From contig CAVOLM010000024.1 of NCBI GenBank assembly GCA_963696675.1, forward strand, positions 97,384 to 161,383: a stretch of 64,000 nt of DNA, read 5' to 3'. This stretch comes from DATBVX01 sp963696675 (lineage in GTDB: Bacteria; Pseudomonadota; Gammaproteobacteria; Steroidobacterales; Steroidobacteraceae). Shown here piece by piece: positions 33,613 through 42,234 of this stretch; position 1 is the first letter of the stretch; every line of letters starts with the position of its first letter. Made by a program: the position numbers and the translations under genes. The notes under the pieces are model-generated. The model did no database searches. It saw only the letters and a list, made by a program, of their open reading frames with translations, and was not told the DNA's origin.

Positions 33613-36000
33613 ATGCAGCTCAGCGAAGCCTGGTTGCGCGAATGGGCCAGTCCGTCGTGGGACTCGGCGACACTCGGCGACGCGTCTCACGATGGCGGGT
33701 TTCGAGGTGGAAGGACGCACGAGTGCCGCGCCCGCCGTTCTCAGGCGTCGTGGTCGGCGAAATCGTGGAATGCGCGCGCCACCCGCAGGCTGACAAGCTG
33801 TCGGTGTGCAGCGTCACGACTGACGGCAAGAATCGCTCCAGGTCGTCTGTGGTGCGAGTAATGCGCGCGCCGGGCTGAGATCCGCGGTGGCACTCGTCGG
33901 GGCGAAGCTTCCCGGTGACGTGACGATCAGGGCCGCACGACTTCGCGACGTGGAATCGAACGGGATGCTGTGCAGCGCGCGCGAGCTCGGCCTCGGCGAT
34001 GAGTCGGAAGGCATTCTCGAACTTGCCTGGTGCGACGCCTCTCGGCCGCAATTTGCGCGACGTGCTGACCCTCGACGACCAGGTTCTGCAGATCAACGTC
34101 ACCCCGAACCGTGGAGACGCGATGAGCGTGCGTGGGATCGCGCGCGAAGTCGCCGCGCTGAGTGGCGGGCGCCTGAAGACCCAGACGCGAGCGCCAGTAG
34201 CAGCCAAGGTCGATGCACACTTTCCCGTAACGCTGTCGGCACCCGATGGCTGTGCGAAATTCGTAGGCCGGGTCATTCGCGGTCTGGATGCTCGAGCGAG
34301 TTCTCCGCTGTGGCTTCGGGAGAGACTGCGTCGCTGCGGCCTGCGCGCGATCAACCCGATCGTCGATGTGACCAACTACGTGATGCTCGAGCTCGGTACG
34401 CCGATGCATGCCTACGATCTCGCACGTCTCGACGGCGGCATCGATGTGCGCCGTGCACGAACGAACGAGACAGCTCACGTTGCTCGACGGAACGGAACTG
34501 ACGTTGCACGCAGAGGACCTCGTGATTGCCGATGCGAGCGGAGCCGTCGGCCTGGCCGGCGTCATGGGCGGAAAACGCAGCGCTGTGAGCGAGGCCACGC
34601 GAGAGGTCTTTCTCGAGATTGCGTACTTTGCGCCACCTGGCATCAGTGCCAGCGCGCGTCGCCATGGCCTGATCACGGATGCGGCGCAGCGATTCGAACG
34701 CGGGGTCGACTCTCGCGCGCAGGAAGAATCGATGGAGCGGGCGACCGAGCTCCTCTTGCAGATCGCCGGGGGTCAGGCGGGACCAACGACCATCGCGATC
34801 GACAAGGCCCGCTTGCCGAGCGCACCTACGTTCCGACTGCGCCAGCGCCAGCTCGCGCGCCTGCTGGGCGCCGAGGTCGCGAATGATGAAGTCACGCGCA
34901 TTCTCGATTCGCTGGAGATGCACGTGCGAGGAACCGCCGACGGCTGGCAGGTGACGCCGCCCTCGCACCGCTTCGACATTGGCATCGAGGCGGACCTGGT
35001 CGAGGAAGTCGGGCGCATATTCGGCTACGAGCGCATCGCTGAAGTCGATGCGCGGATCGCGCAGCGATTCGAACCGCTCGCGGAAAATCGCGTGAGCCCG
35101 GATCGCCTGCTGCTGGCCCTCGTCGATCGCGGTTACTTCGAGGCTATTACCTACAGTTTCGTCGACCCCGCGTTGCAGAAGCAGTTGTTCCCAGACGCGA
35201 CGCCACTGGTGCTGAGCAATCCGATCGCCGCCGACCTTGCCGCCATGCGCGTTTCGCTCTGGCCCGGGCTTCATCGTCGCCCTGCGCGAAAATCTTCGAC
35301 GTCAGCAGGATCGCGTGCGGCTGTTCGAATCAGGCCGCAAGTTTCTGCCGGGCTCCGAAGGGCTGACGGAGATACCGACGCTCGCCGGTGTGGCGGCGGG
35401 CACTGCGCTGCCTGAGCAATGGGGAGAGAAGAAGCGCAACGTCGATTTCTTCGACATCAAAGCTGATGTCGAAGCCTTGCTCGAGCTTACCGGTGCGGCA
35501 GATGAGTTCTCGTTCACGCCAGGGACATTGTCGTGCCTTCATCCGGGTCGCACCGCGCGGATCTCTCGCGCTCAACAAACGCGGTCGGCTGGATCGGAGA
35601 GCTGCATCCGGAGTTGGTGCGTGCACTCGACTTGACATATGCACCGGTGTTGTTTGAACTCGAAGTGACAGCAGCATGTGAAGGCAAGCTGCCTGTTTTC
35701 GAAGAAATTTCGCGCTACCCCTTGATCCGCCGCGATATCGCGATCGTGGTCGACGAAGCGGTCACGCTGGCGGCAATCCGCGAACATGTTAGTGTTGGCG
35801 CCCGAAGCCTTTTACGCGACCTGCGTGTGTTCGATATCTACCGGGGGGCAGGTGTAGATTCTGGACGAAAAAGTGTCGCTTTAGGCTTGATTTTACAAGA
35901 ATCTTCCCGCACGCTTACTGACCAGGACGCGGACCAAATTGTGGCCGCAGTGGTGGACCGGCTGCGGCGTGAGCTGAACGCCTCAATAAGAGATCAATAA
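33613..36000 (+). CDS. pheT: Phenylalanine--tRNA ligase beta subunit (about seven frame breaks)
   Basis: The beta subunit carries tRNA binding and editing. It opens MQLSEAWLREWASP, then the EMAP-like domain (VVVGEIVECARHPQADKLSVC), the B3/B4 editing domain (INVTPNRGDAMSVRGIARE, NPIVDVTNYVMLELGTPMHAYD), GVMGG, the B5 domain, DPALQKQLFP with the phrase NPIAADLAAMR, and the C-terminal FDX-ACB domain (YPLIRRDIAIVVDEAV). Breaks are near 33687, 33735, 33840, 34040, 34462, 35268 and 35557. All pieces are present and in order, about 795 residues. ihfA begins 3 bases after the stop, as in E. coli. Confidence 0.93.
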
Positions 36001-36003
36001 AGC

Positions 36004-36303
36004 ATGGCACTCACAAAAGCGGAAATGGCGGAGGCACTGTTCAACCAGCTGGGGCTGAACAAGCGCGAAGCACGCGAGCTCGTGGACATGTTCTTCGAGG
36101 AAGTGCGCGCAGCCCTGGCGATGGGCGAGCAGGTGAAGCTCTCCGGCTTCGGCAACTTCGATCTGCGCGACAAGAATCAGCGCCCCGGCCGCAATCCCAA
36201 AACGGGGGAGGAGATCCCGATCAGCGCACGGCGCGTCGTGACGTTCCGTCCGGGCCAGAAGCTCAAAGCGCGGGTCGAGGCCTATGCTGGAAGCAAGCAA
36301 TAA
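36004..36303 (+). CDS. ihfA: Integration host factor subunit alpha
   Basis: The intact 99-residue partner of IhfB. MALTKAEMAEALFNQLGLNK and ARELVDMFFEEVRAAL form the dimer helices, VKLSGFGNFDLRDK the sheet, and RPGRNPKTGEEIPISARRVVTFRPGQKLK the DNA arm, with the intercalating Pro in GRNPKTGE. IHF bends DNA at promoters and att sites. pheT-ihfA is the standard arrangement. The last 20 bases overlap the MerR gene. Confidence 0.97.
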   Translation: MALTKAEMAEALFNQLGLNKREARELVDMFFEEVRAALAMGEQVKLSGFGNFDLRDKNQRPGRNPKTGEEIPISARRVVTFRPGQKLKARVEAYAGSKQ

Positions 36304-36640
36304 CGATGAGCTTCCGCCGATCCCCGGCAAACGCTATTTCACGATCGGCGAAGTGAGCGACCTGTGCGGCGTCAAGCCGCACGTCCTGCGCTATTGGGAA
36401 CAGGAATTCCCGCAGCTCAAGCCGGTCAAGCGGCGGGGCAACCGCCGCTACTACCAGCGCCAGGACGTGATCGTCATTCGCCAGATTCGCAGCCTTCTGT
36501 ATGAACAGGGCTTCACGATCGGCGGCGCGCGTAATCGGCTGACCGGCGATGAGGCGCGCGAAGACCTCAGCATGAGCGTCCAGATCGTGCGCCAGCTCCG
36601 CAGCGAGCTCGAAGAAATCCTGCGCATCTTGCGCCGCTGA
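36284..36640 (+). CDS. MerR family transcriptional regulator
   Basis: A 118-residue regulator with an N-terminal MerR winged helix: YFTIGEVSDLCGVKPHVLRYWEQEFPQLKP in pieces, then RRGNRRYYQRQDV, and a short coiled-coil dimerisation helix (QIVRQLRSELEEILRIL). No cysteines or effector domain follow, so it belongs to the small MerR-like group always found after ihfA in Pseudomonas and Xanthomonas. Its effector and targets are unknown. Translational overlap with ihfA suggests joint expression. The frame is intact. Confidence 0.92.
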   Translation: MLEASNNDELPPIPGKRYFTIGEVSDLCGVKPHVLRYWEQEFPQLKPVKRRGNRRYYQRQDVIVIRQIRSLLYEQGFTIGGARNRLTGDEAREDLSMSVQIVRQLRSELEEILRILRR

Positions 36641-36822
36641 AACTCCCGTCGCGCTTTCGGCATCGGCTCCGCATGTCGCCGCGGTCAACAGCTCATTGGA
36701 CAAGCGCAAGCGCGCATCGCACGTCCAACCGCTGCCTACGGCGTGTACGGCCGCAGGTTCTTCTTGGCCCTTACGGCTATCATGCGCGCCGCGGTTCAAC
36801 GCGACCTTATTTCTTCCCGGTT

Positions 36823-36899
36823 CGGGGCGTGGCGCAGCCTGGTAGCGCACTTGCATGGGGTGCAAGGGGTCGCGAGTTCAAATCTCGCCGCCCCGACCA
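36823..36899 (+). tRNA. tRNA-Pro (anticodon GGG)
   Basis: The 77-base gene opens CGGGGCGTGGCGCAGCC and ends CGCCCCGACCA with CCA encoded. The anticodon arm CTTGC-ATGGGGT-GCAAG gives GGG, and the T-arm is GCGAGTTCAAATCTCGC. tRNA-Pro after ihfA-merR is usual. Its 3' half recurs at 40400-40448, marking it as an integration site. Confidence 0.97.
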
Positions 36900-36902
36900 A
36901 AT

Positions 36903-37518
36903 AAAACAGAAGCTGCGCAGTCGCGTCGCCCGCCGCGCCAGCGAGCTCAAGCCTCGCACGGCATCGGGCCGGGTCTTGCGGTCGTTCTCGCCGGTGACGA
37001 TCCCGCTAGCCGTCTCTACGTCGAGAGTAAGCGCAAGCTGGCCGGCGCGGTGGGGATTCGCAGTGTTGCCGCTACCCAAGCAGGTCGACGACACCGCGGC
37101 GTTGTTGACGATCGACGTGCACAAGGACGTCGACGGATTTCACGCTTTGAACGTCGGCCGCTTGGCCTGCGGAATGGATTCGGTCGTTCCGTGCATCCCG
37201 CTCGGCTGCCGCAGCCCTGGGCCGGCCCAAAGCCATTCACGGTGAATGGATTCGCAAGGGTGCGATCGTCATCGATGTCGAACTAGGACCACCTGCAAGG
37301 TGAGTAACCCGTTCATACTCAGAATCAATCGCCAGACGGATGACACGGGCCGTAACCGCGTCGTTGGGGACGTGGATTTCGATGGTGCACTGAGTCGGGC
37401 CGGCGCAATCACGCCCGTTCCGGGCGGCGTTGGTCCGATGACCATCGCGTGCCTGCTACTCAACACGCTCAACGCCGCGATTCTCACCAGCCCGCGTGAC
37501 GTAGGCCCCGCGCTATAG
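36903..37518 (+). pseudogene. folD: folD relic (methylenetetrahydrofolate dehydrogenase/cyclohydrolase), truncated and internally deleted
   Basis: Recognisable FolD pieces occur in order: KLRSRVARRASELK, GPGLAVVLAGDDPASRLYV with SKRKLAGAVGI, LPKQVDDTAALL, DVDGFHALNVGRLACG, VPCIPLGC, GRPKAIHGEWIRKGAIVIDV, RVVGDVDFDGAL and ITPVPGGVGPMTIACLLLNTL. The start and first dozen codons are missing because the tRNA ends there. About 35-40 residues are gone after VGIRS and about 65, including most of the NADP-binding fold, after PLGC. About 46 extra bases sit after IVIDV. Several frame shifts also occur. This is a dead gene, unlike the single-base breaks elsewhere. Confidence 0.85.
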
Positions 37519-37566
37519 CCGTTCGATCGCCGCTGAGATCGCATCGTTCACGTCGATGCACAATCT

Positions 37567-37585
37567 GGCCATTCGAGGAATGGCC
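37567..37585. repeat. Short perfect inverted repeat
   Basis: GGCCATTC and GAATGGCC pair perfectly around the three-base loop GAG. It lies between the end of the folD relic and the end of the minus-strand small gene. No T-run follows on either strand, so it may be a weak terminator or chance. The rest of the 120-base gap shows nothing. Confidence 0.4.
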
Positions 37586-37640
37586 GTAACGCGTGAGCTC
37601 GTCCCGCTCCGGATTCTCCGCATGATCGCGGAACGAGAAC

Positions 37641-37956
37641 TTATTTCTCTATGATGACAATGGGATCTTCCATAGCCGCGTCCCCAATCTTGGCCGTATA
37701 CTTGAAGTACGTCCCGTCATACTCCGTAGGTATCGCAAGCTCCATGCTGTCGCGAGGTGGAACTGTGATAGCTTCGACGCCACGTCCTTCTGCTTAACGA
37801 GCACAACGGGCCAATACTCGGTTCCGGCTGAATTGTGACGTCAAGGGGAAATTCCAGATCCCAGTTGCGGAAAGATGACGTTTCGTACCACTTCATCCTA
37901 AACGTCGTGTGCGTCTTGCTGCCCTTCCGCACGATGTTGAGATCAAGATTGCTCAT
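37641..37956 (-). CDS. Small protein of unknown function (two frame breaks)
   Basis: Not recognised. The ATG at 37956 has AGGAG eight bases upstream. The protein begins MSNLDLNIVRKGSKTHTTF, continues MKWYETSSFRNWDLEFPLDV, then IQPEPSIGPVVLVKQKDVA and, after two shifts near 37800 and 37780, ITVPPRDSMELAIPTEYDG with FKYTAKIGDAAMEDPIVIIEK to TAA at 37643-37641. About 105 residues, no signal peptide or membrane segment, mixed beta-like pattern. Each frame carries plausible coding sequence and the tail is convincing, so the gene is probably real. It follows the cyclase gene by 24 bases and may be in its operon. Confidence 0.6.
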
Positions 37957-37980
37957 GGTTGTACTCCTAAATTTGATTGT

Positions 37981-40250
37981 TCAGAGCATCTTTCGAATTT
38001 CCCCCAACTCCGGCGCGACCCGCATCAGGTTCTGCGGGTATCCCAGTTCGCGCGCGCGCCTTGCATGCGCGAGCGCCTTGGATTTCTCGCCGAGGCCCAG
38101 CTCGGCGAGCGCGACGTAATATTGTACGTAGATATCGCCTTCTCCCTCGGAAAGAGCGCTTGCTATGGAGCGCCGCGCTCGGTTCTTCTCGCCGAGTCGC
38201 GTCGCATAGTACGCCGACTGCGCCTGATTGACCGCATGCTTCGGATTCACGGCCAACTCGCCGTCCACGAGCTCGAGCGCCCGCCGGTAGGATTGCTTGG
38301 CCTCATCGGGTCGCGAGTCGAAGAGCAAGGCGTCGGCAAGGTTACCCCACAACCGGTGATCCGCAGGGCGCGAACTCGATCGCCTTGCGATACATCTCCG
38401 CCGCCTCGCCATACTGGCCGAGGTAGTAGTGCACGAGTCCGGTGTTCGAGTAGCTCGCCCGACGCGGCTCAAGCGCCAATGAACGCGCAAAGGCGTCCGC
38501 GGCCTTTTCGAGGTTGCCCAGGAGAAAATATGCGCCGCCCAGATTGCTCAATGCATTGGGGTCGTCCGGAGTGAGGATGGTGGCACGCTCGTATTCGGGG
38601 ACGGCGTCGGCGGCACGCCCGTGCGAAAGGAGGAAGTTGCCATATGCAACGTACGCGGCTGCGTAGCTGGATTGCGCGGCGATCGCACGCCGATACGTGC
38701 TCTCGGCCTCGTCCTCTTTCCGCCGGCAGCAAGCGCGTCGGCAAGTCCAATCAGCACGTCGGGAGACTGGGGCACCAGTGCAAGCGCGCGCCGATACGAA
38801 GCCTCCGCCTCCGCCGTCATCGCCCGTCGCGAGGCGCAGCCTGCCGACCGCCATGTGCACTTCTGGCGCGCCGCTATCGAGCGCTTCGGCATTGGCGCAC
38901 GCCTCCTCGGCCGCCGCTACGTATACCGGAACCTTCTCGAGGACGTAGCGCTCTACGCGCGTCTCGCACAATCCGGCCTGCGCACGCGCGAAATCCGGCT
39001 GTTCCGCAAGCGCACGCTCGAACAGCTGCTCGGCCACCTCGAGCGGCTTCGCGCTCTTGGCCTGCCGCAGATATGCAAGTCCCTGCAGGTAGAAGTCGTA
39101 CGCCATGCCGCTGCTGTTACGCGGTGGTGACCGCGGTAGGCTTGGTTCGTTCCCCGAACACAAGCTCAAGCGCCGTGATGACCTGGGCGGCGATGTCGTT
39201 CTCGATGACGAAAAAATCGGCGGACTTCGGTTCGTATGAATTGGCCCAACGATTTGACCCGCTTGCACCCTCGACGAGCGCAGCAGTGATCCGGATGCGA
39301 CTCGCCTGCCACTTGACGCTTCCTTCGACTACGTAGCGCACGCCGAGTCTGTCGGCAATCTCACTCACATCCACATTCTTGCCCTTGAATGCGAACGCGG
39401 ATGTTCTCGCCGCCACACGCAGCTCGGGGATCCTGGTCAGACGATTGGACAGCTCTTCGGACAGCCCGTCGCCGAGATAGTCGTTGCGAGGATCACCGCT
39501 CATGTTCACGAACGGCAAGACTGCGATCGAGTACTGCATGGGCTCTGCGTCCCGCGAACCCAGCACAGCACCCAGACGTTCAGCGGTCCTCGGCAGCGCG
39601 AGCTCGCGGACGAGGAGACCAAGCGTAACAGCCGCGGCCAATACGACCACAGCGGCCGCCGCACGACGGACGCGCCGTGAGGTCAGTCGCGCGAGAAAGT
39701 CGGAGATCCTCCCGGCAAACCCGGCGGGCTCAGCCGGAAGAACTTCGAATGTCCTTACCGGTTCCTCAATGTTCTTGACCTGGCGCGTGCCGGCGTCGAT
39801 GAAACGCGCCTGGACCTTCAGATGGACCTGATCATAGACTGACCTCGAAATCAGCAAGCCACCCGGCTTGGCAAGCGACTGCAACCGGGCGGCGACATTC
39901 ACGGCATCGCCAAACGCGGTGCCGTTCTCTTCAATGACATCGCCCAGATTGACGCCGATGCGTAGGTGCATGCGCCGCGCCGCGGGTAGCGATGCATTTT
40001 CTTCTTCAGTGCGCTGCTGGATCGCCAGCGCGCACAGCACGGCGTTCACGGCGCTCGGGAACTCTGCCATCAGACTGTCGCCGACGCTGCCAAATTCCCG
40101 CCCGTCGAATTCGTTGACCAGTTCATCGAAGACGGCGCGGCGGATCTTGAGCGCGGCAAGTGTGCCCGGCTCGTCGGCACCCATGAGCCGGCTGTACTCG
40201 ACGACATCGGCCGCCAGGATGGCAGCTATTTTTCGGCTGTCCTTGACCAT
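37981..40250 (-). CDS. Class III adenylate/guanylate cyclase with TolB-like and TPR domains (four frame breaks)
   Basis: One long gene of about 755 residues. Residues 1-165 are a class III cyclase domain with metal aspartates Asp15 (AADVVEYS) and Asp58 (VGDSLMAEF), and FGDAVNVAARLQ. One membrane helix lies near 195-215. A TolB/FlgO-like domain follows (IAVLPFVNMSGDPRNDYL, GLSEELSNRL, VRYVVEGSVKW). After a break near 39120 come about nine TPR units (YLQGLAYLRQ, LALEPRRASYSNTGLVHYYL, PQNLMRVAPELGE). Further breaks are near 38815, 38730 and 38360. The layout suggests a cytoplasmic cyclase coupled to a periplasmic TPR region. Ligand and nucleotide product are unknown. Confidence 0.85.
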
Positions 40251-40399
40251 GGCGCTCCACGCTTCCCAACCGAGTATAGCTTGGGGCTGGTGCGGGGTCG
40301 GTTTACGAGGTCATCAAGGTCATCAAGCGTCGGTCGGCCGACACAGGGTTTGGGTGCACTCAGAGCGAGAAGAATGCGGAAACGGCTGGAAGGTCAGCG

Positions 40400-40448
40400 C
40401 TGCATGGGTTGCAGGGGGTCTCGAGTTCAGGTCTCGCCGCCCCGACCA
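40400..40448 (+). repeat. Second copy of the 3' half of tRNA-Pro (att-like repeat)
   Basis: CTGCATGGGTTGCAG corresponds to the anticodon arm CTTGCATGGGGTGCAAG of the intact gene. The T-arm and acceptor end follow, identical over the last 18 bases including CCA. No matching acceptor 5' strand or D-arm precedes it (the upstream CGGCTGGAAGGTCAGC does not fit), so it cannot fold as a tRNA. It matches the expected distal att site of an element inserted at 36899. Confidence 0.7.
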
Positions 40449-40474
40449 ATCTCGGACTTCATGATTTTGCGAAG

Positions 40475-40507
40475 GATCCCGGCATCGATAAGGATGCCGG
40501 GATCTTT
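40475..40507. terminator. Strong hairpin, probable terminator
   Basis: Perfect 12-bp arms GATCCCGGCATC and GATGCCGGGATC enclose the loop GATAAG. On the plus strand TTT follows. On the minus strand it lies 18 bases past the stop (TTA at 40522-40524) of a 31-codon open remnant downstream of the protease gene, so it may end that transcript. Read backward from that stop, the remnant ends VAALIEQAAQKVVAAK. Confidence 0.7.
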
Positions 40508-40616
40508 CGCCTGGACAGCGGTTACTTTGCCGCGACGACTTTCTGGGCGGCCTGCTCAATCAGCGCCGCAACCTTGGTTGGCTGCGACTCGGTGCGCCAT
40601 GCCCGGGTGTTGCTTA

Positions 40617-42152
40617 TCAACCGCTCGCGACCGGAACGAAGATCTGAGTGTCACCGCGCTGGACCAGTAGCGCGACATGCTTGTCCGACTTCTTGACGAT
40701 CTTGCGCAGGTCCTCGACGCTCGCCACTTCCTTGCCGTTGGCGGAAAGGATCACGTCGCCTTCCTGGATGCCCGCTTCGGCGGCAGCGCCGCTCACCGAT
40801 TCCACGAGCAGGCCCTTGTGGATGTCCGACTCGCGTTGCTCTTCCGGAGTAAGCGGGCGCACGCCGAGGCCAAGCCGCCCGCCCTGCGAATCCGAATCGT
40901 CCGAATTGTCGGCGAGCTGAGTCTCCGCCAGCGTGCCGATGCGCACCGTGATGTCCCGTGCGTGTCGATCGCGCCACACCTCGAGCTTCGCGTCGGTGCC
41001 AGGCTCGAGCGCGGCAATCCGTGCCGGCAATTCCGTCGAGCTCTCGATCGGCTGACCGTTGACGCCGAGGATTACATCGCCGGGCTTGAGTCCGGCGGTG
41101 CTCGCGGGACCGCCGTTTTCGACTTTGGCGATCAGCGCCCCCCGCGGTCGTTCCAGGCCAAAAGTGTCGGCGAGCGACTGGTTCACTTCCTGGATCATGA
41201 CCCCGAGCTTGCCACGCGTGACGTGGCCGTGCGTTTGCAATTGCTGGCTCACGTTCATGGCGACGTCGATCGGGATGGCGAACGAGACGCCCTCATAGCC
41301 ACCTGAGTTGGAGTAGATCTGCGAATTGATCCCGACGACTTCGCCGTTGAGATCGAACAGTGGCCCACCGGAGTTGCCGGGATTGACCGCAACGTCGGTC
41401 TGCAGGAAAGGAACGTAGCCGCCGCCCGGAAGCGTCCGGCCCTTGGCACTCACGATGCCAGCCGTCACGGTGTTCTCGAAGCCGAAAGGCGAACCAATCG
41501 CGACGACCCACTGGCCTACCTTGATGTCAGAGGTGCGACCGAGACGAACTGTCGGCAGGTTGTGCGCATCGATCTTGAGTACCGCGATGTCACTGGCGGT
41601 GTCTTTGCCCAAGACGCGCGCCGTGAATTCACGGCGATCGGTGAGCTTCACCGTCACTTCCTTGGCGTCGTTCACGACATGTGCGTTGGTGAGCACGATG
41701 CCGTTCGGATCGACGATGAATCCTGACCCCTCGCCGCGCATCGGCACGTCGCGAGGTTGTCGCGGCAAGCTGCGAAAGAACTGGCGGAGCGGGTCATCCG
41801 GGCCGAAGTCCGGAAGATTCGGAATCTGCGGTCCACCCGCGGTCTTGATCGTTCCGGTGACGCTGATGTTGACGACGGCCGGGCCAAAGCGTTCGACGAG
41901 CGCCGTGAAATCGGGAAGCGTTCCACGTACCAGCGCCTGCGGTGCGGATTCGGTCGCTGCCGATGATTCGCCCTGCGCCTGCGCGACTTGTATCGGAGAC
42001 TGCGTTGTCGGCGACGCGTTTGTCGTTGCGTTGCCTCTCACCGAAGTCCAGCCGCCGACCAGCAGGATTGCGCCCACGAGACCTGCAAGCAAACCGCCCG
42101 TAATCCACGGGATCGATCGCCGTGGCAGCCGATATCCAGGTTCCATAGTCAT
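40617..42152 (-). CDS. degQ: Do/DegQ (MucD)-type periplasmic serine endoprotease
   Basis: An HtrA protease that degrades misfolded periplasmic proteins. One N-terminal signal/anchor (GGLLAGLVGAILLVGGW) is followed by the trypsin-like domain with His158 (VLTNAHVV), Asp188 (SDIAVLKI) and Ser261 (NPGNSGGPLF), then two PDZ domains (GLKPGDVILGVNGQPI and GIQEGDVILSANGKEV). The ATG at 42152 was chosen over a TTG two codons earlier because GAGGAG lies six bases before it. At 511 residues it is normal length with an intact frame. The two-component genes lie just upstream on the same strand, so envelope stress control is plausible. Confidence 0.94.
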   Translation of the reverse strand: MTMEPGYRLPRRSIPWITGGLLAGLVGAILLVGGWTSVRGNATTNASPTTQSPIQVAQAQGESSAATESAPQALVRGTLPDFTALVERFGPAVVNISVTGTIKTAGGPQIPNLPDFGPDDPLRQFFRSLPRQPRDVPMRGEGSGFIVDPNGIVLTNAHVVNDAKEVTVKLTDRREFTARVLGKDTASDIAVLKIDAHNLPTVRLGRTSDIKVGQWVVAIGSPFGFENTVTAGIVSAKGRTLPGGGYVPFLQTDVAVNPGNSGGPLFDLNGEVVGINSQIYSNSGGYEGVSFAIPIDVAMNVSQQLQTHGHVTRGKLGVMIQEVNQSLADTFGLERPRGALIAKVENGGPASTAGLKPGDVILGVNGQPIESSTELPARIAALEPGTDAKLEVWRDRHARDITVRIGTLAETQLADNSDDSDSQGGRLGLGVRPLTPEEQRESDIHKGLLVESVSGAAAEAGIQEGDVILSANGKEVASVEDLRKIVKKSDKHVALLVQRGDTQIFVPVASG

Positions 42153-42234
42153 GTACAACTCCTCACTACGAACTCAAAACGGTGCCGCAGCACCTGAATG
42201 GCAGCCACGATAAATGAGCACGCTTAAGCGAGGC

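Larger units (their letters stand above)
36900..40448. mobile_element. Decayed insertion at the 3' end of tRNA-Pro (putative island remnant)
   Basis: About 3.55 kb lies between intact tRNA-Pro and a 49-base copy of its 3' half. The last 18 bases of the two copies are identical (TCTCGCCGCCCCGACCAA), and the rest differs at several positions, which suggests an old event. A tRNA gene plus a 3' repeat is the usual footprint of tyrosine-recombinase elements. Inside are a folD relic, a small unknown gene and the cyclase-TPR gene, the last two on the minus strand. No integrase or transposase is visible, so if it was an element it has lost its recombinase. The 149 bases from 40251 to 40399 hold no gene. 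Confidence 0.45.

Noticed and set aside
40400..40448. A second tRNA-Pro gene
   Set aside because: Only the anticodon arm, T-arm and 3' acceptor strand are present, and no pairing 5' strand or D-arm can be found.
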